64,000 bases of DNA from Nocardioides sp. GY 10113 (GCF_004919105.1 NZ_STGK01000003.1:186001-250000), one strand, 5' to 3'; positions 27,198 to 37,322 are shown, numbered from the stretch's first letter. Made by a program: numbers and translations. The notes: generated from the sequence alone by a model not told the origin.

Positions 27198-27227
27198 GTC
27201 GAGGTGCGAGGAGGGCGAGCCTCGACC
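27198..27227. repeat. Palindromic element family C, intergenic copy
   Basis: GGTCGAGGTGCGAGG, AGGGCG and AGCCTCGACC form a near-perfect palindrome 10 bases after the esterase stop. It shares the core GAGGTGCGAGG...GCCTCGA with copies at 38644, 42490, 49518 and 49578. Here it lies outside a gene and could help terminate the two convergent transcripts. Confidence 0.75.
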
Positions 27228-27243
27228 CCGCAAATCCGAGCCG

Positions 27244-27927
27244 TCAGAGGTCGGGACGCCACTCCCGCAGCTGGCCCACGAGGTCGTGGGCGTCGACCAT
27301 GCTCGCGTCGATCACGAAGGGGTCCAGCCCGCGGCGGTAGAACCGCAGCTCCCACCCGGGATCGCCCGGGCGGCCGACCATCTCCACGACGGTCGCGGAG
27401 GAGTCGCGCACGTCGAAGCGGTGGGTGGAGTCGCCCTTCTGGATGTGCACGATGCCGCGGGTCACCGACACCTCGACCGGCACCACCCGGGTTCGAGCGG
27501 CCGCCCACGCCAGCCCCACGGTGACCAGGGCCATCACGATCCCGAACGGCGAGAGCAGCGTGCCGGTGCGCATCGCCAGCAGCGTCACCAGGCCGGCGAG
27601 GACGGCCGTCCCGGCCAGGATCCTGGACAGGACGTGCGGGTCGCTGCCGTCGCCGGCCAGTGGGTCGGAGCCGTCGCTCGCCCCGTCGGGGTCGAACAGG
27701 TCGATGGTGTCCCGGGCGTCCGCGCCGCGCTCGCTGAAGGCGGGCGGCTGCCCGACCTCCCCGTACGGGTCGACGTGGCCGCCCGGCCCGGGCTGGGCCG
27801 CCCGGACGGCGTCGAGAGCCGCGGAGAGCCGGGCGATCTCGGCCTCGGCGGCGCTCAGCCGCTCCGCGAGATCGGTGACCCGAGCGCGGAGGGCTGCTGG
27901 GTCCTCGTCTACAGCTCCGGACGCCAC
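27244..27927 (-). CDS. Two-TM protein, second member of the local paralogous family
   Basis: 227 residues. Residues 5-45 are a heptad-rich coiled coil ([20 protein letters not shown]). An acidic linker follows, then two hydrophobic helices near 105-145. The last 85 residues share with the genes at 7783 and 27909 the pattern VGRPGDPGW, RxGxxPFVIDA and a terminal WRPDL. GTG 27927 overlaps the end of the upstream gene by 19 bases, so the two are translationally coupled and probably work together. No family of known function is recognised. Confidence 0.75.
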   Translation of the reverse strand: MASGAVDEDPAALRARVTDLAERLSAAEAEIARLSAALDAVRAAQPGPGGHVDPYGEVGQPPAFSERGADARDTIDLFDPDGASDGSDPLAGDGSDPHVLSRILAGTAVLAGLVTLLAMRTGTLLSPFGIVMALVTVGLAWAAARTRVVPVEVSVTRGIVHIQKGDSTHRFDVRDSSATVVEMVGRPGDPGWELRFYRRGLDPFVIDASMVDAHDLVGQLREWRPDL

Positions 27928-30900
27928 TGGTGCACCGCCTCGAGGAAGAGGGAGGCCTGGACCGAGCGGGCGTCGATCGCCACCGGCGGCATGCCGCGGC
28001 GCATCACCATCACCCGCCAGCCGCGGCGGCCGGGGGTGCCGACCTGCTCGATCTGGGTGTTCGGGTTGGTCAGGTCGAACTTGGTGGAGGAGTCGCCCGC
28101 CGTCACCTTGAGCAGGCCGTACTCGTCGATGTCGACGCTGCGCGAGTTGCCGCCCAGGCGCATCGCGTAGAGCAGCAGCGCCGCGGCGGTCACGGTCATG
28201 ACGCCGGCGAGCCCCGGGTCGGAGGTCAGGGTGCGCTCGACCGCCATCCGGCCGACCACGGCCGCGCAGGCGAGCGCCGCGATGATCGCGACCGGCAGCA
28301 GGATGTCCAGTCCGCGCTTGGAGTGGTACGGCTGCTTGCGCACCGGCTCGCCGTAGGCGTCGGGGGACGGGGCCGCGGTGCCTTCCGCGCTGTCTGCCGC
28401 GCTGTCTGCCGCGCTGTCTGCCTCGGTGGCGGGCTCGGTGGCGGGCTCGGCGACGGCGGCGTCCGCGGCGGTGGCGTCGCCGGTGATGCCCTCCACAGGG
28501 GCCTCGACGGTGACCTCGTCCGGGGCGTCGACCTCGACCTGTTCCTCGGCCTCGACCTCCTCGGCCTCGACCTCGCCGGCCTCGACCTCCTCGACCTCGG
28601 CCCCGGTCGCCTCGGCGTCCTCCTCGAGCCCGACGGCCCGGTCCTCGACGGCCCGTTCCTCGGCGGCCAGATCCTCGACGGACCCGTGCGCATCCCGATC
28701 CTCGGGGTCGGCCTCGACCTCGTGGTCCCCGGGCGCGGTGTCCAGCGCCTGAGCGGCTTCCAGGTTGCGGCGCGCGAGCCACTGCGCCAGAAGGCTCGGC
28801 GTGGCCGGCCCCTCGGCGGCCTCCTCGGCGGCCTCCTGCTCGGGCTCCGCCGGCGCGAGCGCCTCGGTCTCGGGCTCGTCGGTCTCGGGGTCCTCGACGT
28901 CCTCGTCCAGGTAGAGGTAGTCGTCGAGCGCGTCCTCGTCCACGTGGAGGTTCTCGTCGAGCGCGTCCTCGTCCACGTGGAGGTTCTCGTCGAGCGCGTC
29001 CTCGTCGAGCGCGTCGGCCTGGAGCGCGTCGGCCTGGAGCGCGTCGTCCTCGTCGGTGGCGAGGGCGGCGGGGAGCACGGCCGGCTCCTCCACCAGGGCG
29101 ACCAGCTCCGGGGTGAACGCGGCCTCCTCGCGGAGGTCCTCGTCCATCTCGTGGTCCAGGTCCTCGGCGACGTCGCCCAGGTCCAGCACGTCAGGCTCGA
29201 CGGTCCCCTCGATCTCGGGGAGCGCGTCGATCTCCTCGAGCGGATCCGGGGCCAGGAGCGGCGCCGCTGCGGCTCGCTCGAGCTGCTGCTCCAGCTCGGC
29301 CACCCGGGCCTCCGCGTCGGCGCGGGCCGCGGCCTCGGCGCGCGCCTCCTCGACGGCGGCGTCACGCTCCGCATCGACGGTACGCCGCATCTCGGCGAGC
29401 GCGGCCTCGTGCTCCTCGACCTGAGCGGCCCCGCGGGCTTCCGCCTCCTCCAGCGCGATCTCCGCGGCCCTCGCTTCCGCGATCGCCCGCGCGCGCTCCT
29501 CCTCGGCGACCTCGGCGCGGTCGGCGTCGCCCTCGCCGCGCAGCCCGACCAGGGTCTCCTCGTGCTTGAGCACCAGCGTGGCGGTCCGCGCCTCGGCCTG
29601 GGTGCGCGCCAGCGCCTGCTCGGTGGCCGCCCGCTCCGCCTCGGCACGCGCCCTCGTGGCGGCGAGCAGCTGCTCCTGCACCGCGACCAGCTCGCGGCGC
29701 AGGGTGGCCAGCGACTCCTGGTGGTCCTGCGCGGTGGCGTGCAGCCGGGCCAGCGTCTCGACGGCCCGCTCCTCGGCGGCGGCGCGGGCCCGGTGGGCCT
29801 CCGCGGCGCGCTGCTCGGCGGCCGCCAGCGCGGCCGCGGTCGCGCGCTGCTCCTCCGCCGCGACGGCGGCCGACTCGTGGGCGAGCGCAGCGGAGGCCTG
29901 GGCCTCGAGCGCGATCGCGATCTGGGCCTGGACCGCCTGCTCCGCCGCGAGGCGCGCCTCGACCGCCTCCTCGGCGAGCCGCGCCTGAGCGGCGGCCGCC
30001 TCCTCGGCGGTGCGGCGGGCCTCGTGGGCCTCCGCGGCGAGCCGTGCCTGGGCGGCGGCGTCGGCGTCGGCGGCGACGCGCGCGGCCGTCTGCTCCTCGG
30101 CCAGCTCGGCGGCCTCCCTGGCCCGCCGCTCGGCGGTCTCGGAGGACTCCAGTGCGATCATCGCCAGCTCGGCCTGCTGGCGGGCGGCCTCCTCGGCGAT
30201 GCTCCGCGCCTCGTGGGCCTCGCGGGCCAGCCGCGCATGCTCCTCCGCGGCGGCCTCGGCGGCGGCGCGACCCTCGGCGGCGAGCCTGCTCAGCTCGGCA
30301 TGCTCCGCTGCCTGCTCGGCGAGAGCATGAGCCCTCTCCTCGGCGAGCACGGCTGCCTCGTTGGCCTGCGCGGCCAGCGCCGCCTGCTGGCGCGCGGCCT
30401 CCTCGGCCAGCGTGCGGGCCGCGGCGATCTCGGCCGACGTACGCTCGGCGTCCTCGCGCTCCTGCAGCATTCGGCGCGCGAACTCGGCGTGCTCGGCGGC
30501 CGACGACGCAGCGGCCTCGGCCAGGGCGCGGGCCCGCTCCTCGGCCATCGCCCGCTCCTCGTAGGCCCGCTGTGCCTCGGCCGCGAACCGCTGGGCGGTC
30601 TCCTCGGCCTCCTGGCGGGCCATCGTGGCCTGCTCGGCGAGCTCGGTCTGGGCCTGGGCGCGGGCCTCCGCGGCCTCCCGCTCGGCGTGCGCGGCGGCGG
30701 CGCGCTCCGCCTGCTCGATCGCGTTGCGCTCGGCCTCGCTGCGACGGGCCGCCTCCGCGCCGGCGAGCTCGGCGCGCTCACGCGCGGCGCGCTCGGCGGC
30801 CTCGCGGGCCAGCGCCTCGGCGCGGGCCAGGGTCTCGGCCTCGACGCGGGCGCGGTGCGCCTCCGCGGCGACGCCGGCCTGCTCCTGGGCGAGGCGGTCG

Positions 30901-32447
30901 GCCTCGGCACGCGCCTCGGCGGCACGCTGGGCGGCCTCCTCGGCGGCCAGGCGCTCGGCTGCCTGCTCGGCCGCGGCCAGCTCCGCGTCCCGGCGCAGAC
31001 GGGCGGCCTGCGCGGCGACGGCCTCGGCCTGCTTGGCGGCCTCGCCGCTGAGCGGCTCGGCCACCTCGGCGGCGGCCGCGAAGACCTCCTCGGCCGGGAG
31101 CGGAGCGGGGGCCTCGGACCCGGCGAGGCCGTCGGGCATCTCGACGTCGGACTCCAGGTCGGTGTCGATCAGGTCCTCGGGCATGGTGGCGGTCAGCTCT
31201 TCCATCGGGCGCTCCTCGGGCGATGGGGACGTCCCAGCGGCGGCCGTCGGGGCCTCGCCGTCCAGCGGTACGCCGTGCTCGGCGTCCACTCCGGGATGTG
31301 CGATGTCCGAGACGGTCTGGTTGTCGTGGGCCGCGGGCTCGTCGTGCGGCTCGTCGTGCGGCTCGTCGTGGGGCTCGGCGACGGCGGGATGTGCGTCGCC
31401 GTGTGCGTCGCGGGCGGTGTCCGCGTCTGGCTCGTCGTGCAGGAGGGTCGCCGGGATGTCGCCGGTGAGCGGGTCCTCCTCGAACGTGGGGCGGGCGGCT
31501 CGCATCGGCGCGGCCCCGTCCTCGGCAGCCGCCCCGTCCTCGGCAGCCGCCACGTCCTCGGTGTCGTCCACCGCGGTGCCGTCATCGGCGTGCTCGACCT
31601 CGGCGTGCTCGACCTCGGCGTGCTCGACCTCGGCGTGCTCGACCTCGGCGTGCTCGACCTCCGCGGAGTCCGCCACGTCGTCGAGGGCGGAGCGTGGGAG
31701 CGGGGCGGCGGGTCGGACGCGCTCGACGGTGTCGGTGGGTGCGACCGCATCCTCGTCCGCGGTCGCCGCGTCGGCTTCGTCGGACGGCTCGGGCGGCTCG
31801 GGCGGCGCCGAGGACCCAGCCCGGTCCTGCTCGGCCTCGTCCGTGGCGTCGGCGACGGCGGCGGCCGCATCGTCGGCCGCCAGCTGTGCCTGGGTCGCGC
31901 TGAGTCGAGCGATCGGCGACGTCGGCAGCTCCGCGGTCCCGGCCGACATGCCGGCCCGGAGGCGGTGGATCCGGTCGCTGAGGGTTCCCTGGTCGGTGGC
32001 TTCCGCCGGGCTCCCCCCGGTGGAGACGGCGGCATCCGCGGGAGCCGACGTACGGCCCAGGGCGACGGAGCGGTTGATCAGGCGCGCCCAGGCGTCCTCG
32101 CTCGAGGCCTCCGGCGTCGAGGCCTCGGCGGGCACCGCCGGCAGCTCACTGGTGTCGGTGCGCGTGGCACCGTCGGTCGGCGGCGCGAAGACCGAGGCGA
32201 AGGCCGACGCGGGGGTCGGCGCGGGGGTCGGCCCGGGGGTCGGCGTGGGGGGTGGCGTGGCCGCGGCGTCCGCACCAGCGTCCGTGCCAGCGTCGCCGGG
32301 GGTGGCGTCGCCGTCAGGGCGACCCTGGTCGCCCTTCTCCACGGAGGTGTCCCGGCCCCAGCGGCGCCCACGGCGCCCGCGCAGTCGTCCGGTTTCCCCG
32401 ACGCCGGACTCCCCAGGGTCCCGTCCGCCGTCAGTGAGGAACGTCAT
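27909..32447 (-). CDS. 1512-residue coiled-coil membrane protein, third member of the paralogous family
   Basis: 1512 residues, dominated by Ala and Glu. About 1-460 is acidic and low-complexity, with tandem EVEHA and DEPH repeats. About 460-1045 is a very long Ala/Glu/Arg heptad region typical of a continuous coiled coil. About 1050-1370 is again acidic, with a three-fold [11 protein letters not shown] repeat. Two helices near 1381-1430 anchor it, and the last 85 residues share the family pattern ([16 protein letters not shown]). A long rod tethered at its C-terminus suggests a polar or cell-envelope scaffold like those in other actinobacteria, but I recognise no specific homologue. Confidence 0.85.
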   Translation of the reverse strand: MTFLTDGGRDPGESGVGETGRLRGRRGRRWGRDTSVEKGDQGRPDGDATPGDAGTDAGADAAATPPPTPTPGPTPAPTPASAFASVFAPPTDGATRTDTSELPAVPAEASTPEASSEDAWARLINRSVALGRTSAPADAAVSTGGSPAEATDQGTLSDRIHRLRAGMSAGTAELPTSPIARLSATQAQLAADDAAAAVADATDEAEQDRAGSSAPPEPPEPSDEADAATADEDAVAPTDTVERVRPAAPLPRSALDDVADSAEVEHAEVEHAEVEHAEVEHAEVEHADDGTAVDDTEDVAAAEDGAAAEDGAAPMRAARPTFEEDPLTGDIPATLLHDEPDADTARDAHGDAHPAVAEPHDEPHDEPHDEPAAHDNQTVSDIAHPGVDAEHGVPLDGEAPTAAAGTSPSPEERPMEELTATMPEDLIDTDLESDVEMPDGLAGSEAPAPLPAEEVFAAAAEVAEPLSGEAAKQAEAVAAQAARLRRDAELAAAEQAAERLAAEEAAQRAAEARAEADRLAQEQAGVAAEAHRARVEAETLARAEALAREAAERAARERAELAGAEAARRSEAERNAIEQAERAAAAHAEREAAEARAQAQTELAEQATMARQEAEETAQRFAAEAQRAYEERAMAEERARALAEAAASSAAEHAEFARRMLQEREDAERTSAEIAAARTLAEEAARQQAALAAQANEAAVLAEERAHALAEQAAEHAELSRLAAEGRAAAEAAAEEHARLAREAHEARSIAEEAARQQAELAMIALESSETAERRAREAAELAEEQTAARVAADADAAAQARLAAEAHEARRTAEEAAAAQARLAEEAVEARLAAEQAVQAQIAIALEAQASAALAHESAAVAAEEQRATAAALAAAEQRAAEAHRARAAAEERAVETLARLHATAQDHQESLATLRRELVAVQEQLLAATRARAEAERAATEQALARTQAEARTATLVLKHEETLVGLRGEGDADRAEVAEEERARAIAEARAAEIALEEAEARGAAQVEEHEAALAEMRRTVDAERDAAVEEARAEAAARADAEARVAELEQQLERAAAAPLLAPDPLEEIDALPEIEGTVEPDVLDLGDVAEDLDHEMDEDLREEAAFTPELVALVEEPAVLPAALATDEDDALQADALQADALDEDALDENLHVDEDALDENLHVDEDALDDYLYLDEDVEDPETDEPETEALAPAEPEQEAAEEAAEGPATPSLLAQWLARRNLEAAQALDTAPGDHEVEADPEDRDAHGSVEDLAAEERAVEDRAVGLEEDAEATGAEVEEVEAGEVEAEEVEAEEQVEVDAPDEVTVEAPVEGITGDATAADAAVAEPATEPATEADSAADSAADSAEGTAAPSPDAYGEPVRKQPYHSKRGLDILLPVAIIAALACAAVVGRMAVERTLTSDPGLAGVMTVTAAALLLYAMRLGGNSRSVDIDEYGLLKVTAGDSSTKFDLTNPNTQIEQVGTPGRRGWRVMVMRRGMPPVAIDARSVQASLFLEAVHQWRPEL
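31586..31660 (-). repeat. Five 15-bp tandem repeats in the giant coiled-coil gene
   Basis: Five identical units CGGCGTGCTCGACCT are read on the minus strand as repeated EVEHA. DNA identity is exact, so slippage is likely recent and frame is kept because the unit is a multiple of three. Confidence 0.9.
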
Positions 32448-32522
32448 GAGCCGTGATGCTACCCACGGTTAGGGATGATTGCCCCCGGTTCCCGGACAAC
32501 ATGTCACGGACAAAGTCCCGGT

Positions 32523-33377
32523 TCAGGGACGGGCGTACTGCACGTGCGTGTCGACCGCTGCGTGGTCGAACCCGAGGCCCTCGTAGAGCCGCCTCGCGGG
32601 CGCGTTGTCAGCCTCGACGTAGAGGTGGACCTCCCTGACGCCCCGGCGGGCCAGGTGATCCAGCCCCGCGATGGTGAGCGCGCGGCCCAGGCCGCGTCCC
32701 TGGGCCTGCGGCGCGATCCCGACGACGTACACCTCGCCGTGGTCGGCGTCGTGCCGCTTGGTCCAGTGGAAGCCCAGCAGGGAGCCGTCCGCGTCGAAGG
32801 CCTGGAGCAGTCCGTCGGCCTCGAACCACCGCTCGGCCATCCGCTCGGCCAGACCGGCGGCGTCCAGCGAGCCCTGCTCGGGATGGGTGGCGAAGGCGGC
32901 GGCGTTGACCGCCAGCAGGGCAGGTACGTCGTCGGCGCCGGCGAACCCGCGGATGCTGACCCCCGCGGGCAGCGCCACCGCCGGCAGGGGGAGCGCGGTC
33001 GACCGCCGCATCACCCACAGCTCGCGGGCACGAGCCATGCCGTGCACGGCGGCCAGCTCGCGCGCAGCCGGGTGGTCGCCGTGGGACCACGCCGTGACCG
33101 GCCCGGGAGCCGCGAGCGCGGCGGCGGCCAGGGCACCGCCGAGGCCGTGCTCCCGGGCCCGCGGGGCGACGGCCACGTCGAGACTCCCGTCGTGGCGCAG
33201 CGCGAAGCCGTCGCTGGTCACCCAGGCGTCGATCCCGGAAATCCCGTGGTGCTTGAGCAACAGGTCCGCTGCCTCGTCCAACGGGTCGCGACCGTCCTCA
33301 CGGCGGCAGGCGCGTCGTACGCCCTGGATCGCCGCGAGGGCGGCCTCTCCGGTGAGCAGGTCGGCGGTGAGGAACAC
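32523..33377 (-). CDS. mshD: Mycothiol synthase
   Basis: 284 residues with two GNAT domains. MshD uses acetyl-CoA to acetylate Cys-GlcN-Ins, the last step of mycothiol synthesis. In the first domain the CoA loop is partly degenerate (APRAREHGLGGALAAA). In the second it is intact, with VVGIAPQAQGRGLGRAL and LYVEADNAPARRLYEGLGF. GTG 33377 lies 26 bases after the glnR stop and gives the usual length. The order glnR-mshD is conserved in actinobacteria. Confidence 0.93.
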   Translation of the reverse strand: MFLTADLLTGEAALAAIQGVRRACRREDGRDPLDEAADLLLKHHGISGIDAWVTSDGFALRHDGSLDVAVAPRAREHGLGGALAAAALAAPGPVTAWSHGDHPAARELAAVHGMARARELWVMRRSTALPLPAVALPAGVSIRGFAGADDVPALLAVNAAAFATHPEQGSLDAAGLAERMAERWFEADGLLQAFDADGSLLGFHWTKRHDADHGEVYVVGIAPQAQGRGLGRALTIAGLDHLARRGVREVHLYVEADNAPARRLYEGLGFDHAAVDTHVQYARP

Positions 33378-33403
33378 CCCCGGCACGCTACCGGTCGGCC
33401 CGC

Positions 33404-34138
33404 TCAGGCGTCCTGGTGCTCCTGCTCGGCGATCCGCGCGGCGTCCGCGGCGGCCTCCTTCGACGGGAGCACGAAGCGGTAGCCCACGTTGCGGACGGTG
33501 CCGATCAGCGTCTCGTTCTCGGCGCCGAGCTTGGCGCGCAGGCGACGCACGTGGACGTCGACGGTGCGGGTGCCGCCGAAGTAGTCGTAGCCCCACACCT
33601 CCTGCAGCAGCTGCTGGCGGCTGAAGACGCGGCCCGGGTGCTGGGCGAGGAACTTCAGGAGCTCGAACTCCTTGAAGGTCAGGTCCAGCGTGCGGCCACC
33701 GACCTTGGCGGTGTAGGTCGCCTCGTCGACGACCACCTCGCCGGAGCGGATGACGTGCGCCTCGGGGTCCGCGGCGTCGCGGGCGGCGACCAGCCGGCCG
33801 ATGGCCAGCTTGATCCGGGCCTCCAGCTCGGCCGGACCGCAGGTGTGCAGGACGACGTCGTCCATGCCCCAGTCGTGGGTGACGACCGACAGGCCGCCCT
33901 CGGTGACCACGAGCAGCACTGGCACCTCGGTGCCGGTCGCGCGGATCAGGCGGCAGAGGTCGCGGGCGTTCGCGAGGTCCTGGCGACCGTCGACCAGGAG
34001 CAGGTCGGACTCGGGCGCCTCGAGCAGGGCGCTTCCCTCGGCGGGGAGGATCTTCACCTGGTGGCCCAGCAGGGCGAGACCGGGCAGTACCTCGGCGGAG
34101 GGTTGCAGCGCGCTGGTCAGAAGAAGGAGAGTGCTCAT
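33404..34138 (-). CDS. glnR: Orphan response regulator GlnR (nitrogen regulator)
   Basis: 244 residues. The start [18 protein letters not shown], the receiver core [17 protein letters not shown] and [18 protein letters not shown] with [17 protein letters not shown] match actinobacterial GlnR closely. GlnR controls nitrogen assimilation and has no partner kinase; its Asp (in LLLVDG) holds the dimer rather than being phosphorylated, from published work. The C-terminal 25 residues are extra and charged. ATG at 34138. mshD follows on the same strand. Confidence 0.93.
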   Translation of the reverse strand: MSTLLLLTSALQPSAEVLPGLALLGHQVKILPAEGSALLEAPESDLLLVDGRQDLANARDLCRLIRATGTEVPVLLVVTEGGLSVVTHDWGMDDVVLHTCGPAELEARIKLAIGRLVAARDAADPEAHVIRSGEVVVDEATYTAKVGGRTLDLTFKEFELLKFLAQHPGRVFSRQQLLQEVWGYDYFGGTRTVDVHVRRLRAKLGAENETLIGTVRNVGYRFVLPSKEAAADAARIAEQEHQDA

Positions 34139-34262
34139 CCCATGGTCTCCTATCGCGGCAAAATGGCCGTCCGAGAGACCAGAACGCAACGTTGGGCTCC
34201 GGCCGGTTTTCCGTTCCGGGGACTTTATCGAAACATCCGTGTGACGGGGAAGTGAATCCGAG

Positions 34263-34535
34263 ATGAGTGAGACGCAGTTCACCCAGGTGCACTACTGGGC
34301 CGCGGCCCGGGCGGCCGCGGGGACCGCGTCGGAGGGGTTCGAGCTGCCCGCGCCGGTCACCCTGGCGGCGCTGCGCGCGGCGGCGGTCGACCGCCACCCC
34401 GGTCGGCTCGGCGACGTACTGGGTGTCTGCTCCGTCCTGCTCGGAGACCAGCCGGTCGGCACGCGCGACCCCGGGGACGTGGTGGTCCCGGCCGGCGTGG
34501 CGGTGGAGTTCCTGCCGCCGTTCGCCGGCGGCTGA
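34263..34535 (+). CDS. MoaD/ThiS-family sulfur-carrier protein
   Basis: 90 residues, ubiquitin-like fold, ending in FAGG; the C-terminal Gly-Gly is the thiocarboxylated end. The [11 protein letters not shown] ending is typical of MoaD and related carriers in molybdopterin or cysteine/thiamine sulfur transfer. No moaE or moeB gene lies beside it, so the pathway is open. ATG at 34263, divergent from glnR. Confidence 0.88.
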   Translation: MSETQFTQVHYWAAARAAAGTASEGFELPAPVTLAALRAAAVDRHPGRLGDVLGVCSVLLGDQPVGTRDPGDVVVPAGVAVEFLPPFAGG

Positions 34536-34605
34536 GGCGTCGCGAGCCGGGCCGCATCCGTGAACACCTGCGGGCCGGCGGCACCCGCGCCGTAGGCTCT
34601 GCCGC

Positions 34606-35580
34606 GTGAAGCGCGCATTCATCACCGGGATCACCGGCCAGGACGGCTCCTACCTCGCCGAGCTGCTGCTGGCCAAGGGGTACGACGTCCACGGCCTGGT
34701 GCGCCGGTCGTCGATGTTGAACCGTGGTCGGATCGACCACCTCAAGGACGACCCGCACCTGACGCTGCACTACGGCGACCTCACCGACGGGGTCAGCCTG
34801 GTCAACCTGGTCCGGCTGATCGAGCCCCACGAGGTCTACAACCTGGGCGCACAGAGCCACGTCAAGATCTCCTTCGAGATGCCCGACCACACCGCGTCGA
34901 CCAACGCGATCGGCACGCTGCGGCTGCTCGAGGCGATCCGCGCCGCGGGCCTGGACTGCCGCTTCTACCAGGCCTCCACCTCGGAGATGTTCGGCCTCAC
35001 CCCGCCGCCGCAGAACGAGTCGTCGGTCTTCCACCCGCGCTCGCCGTACGGCGCCTCGAAGCTGCAGGCGCACTGGGTGACGGTGAACTACCGCGAGGCG
35101 TACGGGCTGTACGCGGTGTCGGGGATCCTGTTCAACCACGAGTCGCCGCGGCGCGGGGAGAACTTCGTGACCCGCAAGATCACCAAGGCGGTCGCCGCGA
35201 TCGAGGCCGGGATCACCGACCACGTCGAGCTCGGCAACCTGGACGCCGTACGGGACTGGGGCTTTGCTCCCGAGTACGTCGAGGGCATGTGGCGGATGCT
35301 GCAGGCCGACGACCCCGACGACTACGTGCTGGCCACCGGCGTGGGGCACACGGTGCGCGACTTCTGCGACGCCGCCTTCTCGCACGCGGGGCTGAACTGG
35401 GCCGACCACGTCAAGCACAACGAGGCGTTCGAGCGCCCCGCCGAGGTGGACGCGCTGATCGGTGACGCCTCCAAGGCGAAGTCGTTGCTCGGGTGGGAGC
35501 CGGCGACGCTCGCGCCCGACCTGGCGCGGCTGATGGTCGACGCCGACCGCGAGGACCTGCGGCGGTTGTTGCACGGCTGA
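34606..35580 (+). CDS. gmd: GDP-mannose 4,6-dehydratase
   Basis: 324 residues, extended short-chain dehydrogenase. The NADP Rossmann motif [14 protein letters not shown] opens the protein, the catalytic YGASK follows mid-way, and the [14 protein letters not shown] and [19 protein letters not shown] blocks are diagnostic of Gmd. It makes GDP-4-keto-6-deoxymannose, precursor of GDP-fucose or GDP-rhamnose. GTG at 34606. It likely feeds the glycan locus further right, with manA at 62453 supplying mannose phosphate; no epimerase is visible here. Confidence 0.93.
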   Translation: MKRAFITGITGQDGSYLAELLLAKGYDVHGLVRRSSMLNRGRIDHLKDDPHLTLHYGDLTDGVSLVNLVRLIEPHEVYNLGAQSHVKISFEMPDHTASTNAIGTLRLLEAIRAAGLDCRFYQASTSEMFGLTPPPQNESSVFHPRSPYGASKLQAHWVTVNYREAYGLYAVSGILFNHESPRRGENFVTRKITKAVAAIEAGITDHVELGNLDAVRDWGFAPEYVEGMWRMLQADDPDDYVLATGVGHTVRDFCDAAFSHAGLNWADHVKHNEAFERPAEVDALIGDASKAKSLLGWEPATLAPDLARLMVDADREDLRRLLHG

Positions 35581-35596
35581 CCTGGCGCTGTTTGTC

Positions 35597-35658
35597 GTCG
35601 TCACATGCGGTTTGGCTCCCTCTCGGGCGGTGGTGGGGGCCAATCCGCATGTGACGAC
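35597..35658. repeat. Palindromic repeat family B, left copy
   Basis: Arms GTCGTCACATGCGG and CCGCATGTGACGAC are perfect, extended by TTTGGC/GCCAAT; the loop has TCTCGGGCGGTGGT. A second copy in opposite orientation lies at 36783-36844, on the other side of the nuclease-fold gene. Confidence 0.88.
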
Positions 35659-35690
35659 GCACGTCGACCGCCCATGACCCCGGTCGGACC

Positions 35691-36704
35691 TCAGCGCCGC
35701 CAGCGAAGCCAGACGGCCCGCTCGCTCGCTGAGAGCGCCCGGCGGCGAGCCACCGTCGAGGTGTCGACCCACCACTCGGGGTGGTCGAGCGTCCAGCGGA
35801 GTGATCCCCGGCCGCCGGACGAGCGGCCGTACGCCCGGTGCAGGCGGGTCAGGAATGCGGTGGTGTCGCGCAGGTCGGTCGACATCATCGTGACCAGCTC
35901 GATGCCGAGCTCCCGGTAGAGGTCCTCCCGGTCCAGGTCCCGCCGCCGCGGTTCGAGTCCGGCGTGGTCCGCGCCGTCGTACTCGCCGGCGACGCCGGCC
36001 ACCGGATCGAGCAGGTCCGGGGTGAGGAGGTGATCCCCGGCGAGGTCGAAGATCGGAGCGTTGCTCAGCGGTCGGGGGCGGCCGGTCTCTCGCCACAGGC
36101 ATCGCATCACCGACTCCATCGGCGACCACGCGTTCTCCTCCGCCCGCGCGAACGCGCGTCGCGCCCGGCGGATCCCGGGGCGACCCCCGAGGCGTGAGAG
36201 GTGGAGCCAGAAGGGATCAGGCGCGGTGAGGTCCCAGGCGTACGCCATGTCGATGAGCCCGACCGCGGCCCGGTCGGACCGCGCGCGTCGTACGGCGAAC
36301 GAGAGGGATCGCTCCGGGACGGTCATCGGTACCCCGTCGACCATCGTCACCTCGCCGTCGAAGAGCCAGTCGTGGCACGCCAGCACGCCGGGACGCCGGA
36401 CGGCGAGGCGGTGGTCGTCCAGTGCGATGGGCACGGGCAGCAGCTGACCGGTCGCCGTCGTCCCGGCGAACCACCGCGCGCCACCCCACCCCAGGGCTGC
36501 CCAGCCGGTGACCGCGGAACCCTCCGGGACGCTCGCCACTGCCTCGACGATCCGCTGCTGGAGGTGGGTCGGGTCCACGGTGGCGGGGACGAAGCGGTTC
36601 GCGCTGGTGCGCCGCCAGTGGGGCCCGCGGGCCTGCCGTCTCGTGGGGCCGTGCTGGCCGCTGGGGTCCACCGCGACAGGCGCGGTCACCGCTGGGTGGG
36701 TCAC
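35691..36704 (-). CDS. Nuclease-fold (DUF559/VSR-like) protein bracketed by palindromes
   Basis: 337 residues. The C-terminal third has the pattern of a very-short-patch-repair-like nuclease: PDLLDPVAGVAGEYDG followed by His, then DREDLYRELGIELV, the D...ExD region of PD-(D/E)XK folds. The middle has a conserved LxVRxPGVLxCHDW-type domain seen in antitoxin-like AbiEi relatives. GTG 36704 is a reasonable start, but others are possible because the frame extends into the repeat. It lies between two inverted palindromes with nothing else, and may be part of a mobile unit. Function unproven. Confidence 0.68.
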   Translation of the reverse strand: MTHPAVTAPVAVDPSGQHGPTRRQARGPHWRRTSANRFVPATVDPTHLQQRIVEAVASVPEGSAVTGWAALGWGGARWFAGTTATGQLLPVPIALDDHRLAVRRPGVLACHDWLFDGEVTMVDGVPMTVPERSLSFAVRRARSDRAAVGLIDMAYAWDLTAPDPFWLHLSRLGGRPGIRRARRAFARAEENAWSPMESVMRCLWRETGRPRPLSNAPIFDLAGDHLLTPDLLDPVAGVAGEYDGADHAGLEPRRRDLDREDLYRELGIELVTMMSTDLRDTTAFLTRLHRAYGRSSGGRGSLRWTLDHPEWWVDTSTVARRRALSASERAVWLRWRR

Positions 36705-36782
36705 GTGGAGGAGCACGCACGCGAGGCTGCCGGCTTCCGGGCGGTCGCGTGCTCGCCCTCCACAGGGGCCGCCGACGTTGGT

Positions 36783-36844
36783 GTCGTCACATGCGGATTG
36801 GCCCCCCAACGGCCCGAGATAGGGGCCAAACGACATGTGACGAC
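36783..36844. repeat. Palindromic repeat family B, right copy (inverted)
   Basis: Same element as 35597-35658 in reverse orientation: the CGG/CCG end and the GATTGG arm are swapped. Arms GTCGTCACATG and CATGTGACGAC are perfect, and the loop complement contains TCTCGGGC. It lies 79 bases upstream of the nuclease-fold gene start. Confidence 0.88.
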
Positions 36845-36950
36845 GCAACCAGCGTCCAGATCAGCCGCCCGCTCCACGCTCAGCATCTCATTATATGAGC
36901 AACAGTCTCACGATGCGAAACCCGATTGGGCGAACGACCGCCCTCGGCCC

Positions 36951-36963
36951 TACTGTTGTCGCC
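36951..36963 (+). promoter_or_regulatory. Promoter -10 for the leader peptide
   Basis: TACTGT at 36951-36956 is followed after 7 bases by the ATG at 36964. Initiation at about that ATG would make the mRNA leaderless, as reported for the related mycobacterial locus. Confidence 0.6.
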
Positions 36964-37041
36964 ATGCCCACGACCATGCTGACCAAGCGCCGCGCGGTGG
37001 ACAACTGCCGCGTCTCCTCGGCGCTGTGTCGCATGCGCTGA
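36964..37041 (+). CDS. Cys-containing leader peptide (Ms5788A-like) upstream of cysA2
   Basis: 25 residues: MPTTMLTKRRAV, then DNCRVSSALCRMR, TGA at 37039-37041. The MLTKRRAVDxCRV core and position match the leader peptides found in mycobacteria ahead of cysA2-sseC, where translation of Cys codons controls downstream expression. Two Cys codons (TGC, TGT) occur near the end. It appears to be leaderless, with the -10 TACTGT just before. This assignment rests on recalled homologues; attenuation here is inferred. Confidence 0.75.
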   Translation: MPTTMLTKRRAVDNCRVSSALCRMR

Positions 37042-37322
37042 GCGGGGTTCACCTCCCGGCCGCCGGCCCCCACGGACCGGCCCGCCCCGACTGACTCCCG
37101 GCGCCACGCCGACCGGCCAGCAACCGGCAGCGACCAGAGCGCCCGACGACCACCCCGCGTCGTCTCCGAGCCAGTCATCCAGCGTCACCGCCGACCTGGC
37201 ACCCCGTCGCACCCGTCGCCCCAGCGCGGCGACCGCGACCCCGTGTCGGCGTACTCAAGCCCGGACGGGCCCGCTGCCACCAGGGCCCGCACCACTCGAA
37301 AACGATTGCAAAGGGATACGCA
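37042..37322 (+). promoter_or_regulatory. Putative attenuator/5' leader of cysA2
   Basis: 281 bases between the leader peptide and cysA2. No gene is seen. A hairpin at 37266-37289 (CGGGCCC/GGGCCCG, 10-base loop) lies 33 bases before the cysA2 start, and AAAGGGA at about 37310 is the ribosome site. Whether the hairpin or Rho responds to Cys-codon stalling is open. Confidence 0.45.

Noticed and set aside
27930-32456. 1508-residue open frame on the plus strand
   Set aside because: It is the antisense of the coiled-coil gene; long antisense frames are expected in GC-rich Ala/Glu-rich DNA, and its translation is Gly/Leu/Arg-rich with no domain.
36707-36848. Extended N-terminus of the nuclease-fold gene
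   Set aside because: The upstream frame would translate the palindrome itself (36783-36844), which is improbable; a downstream GTG was used instead.
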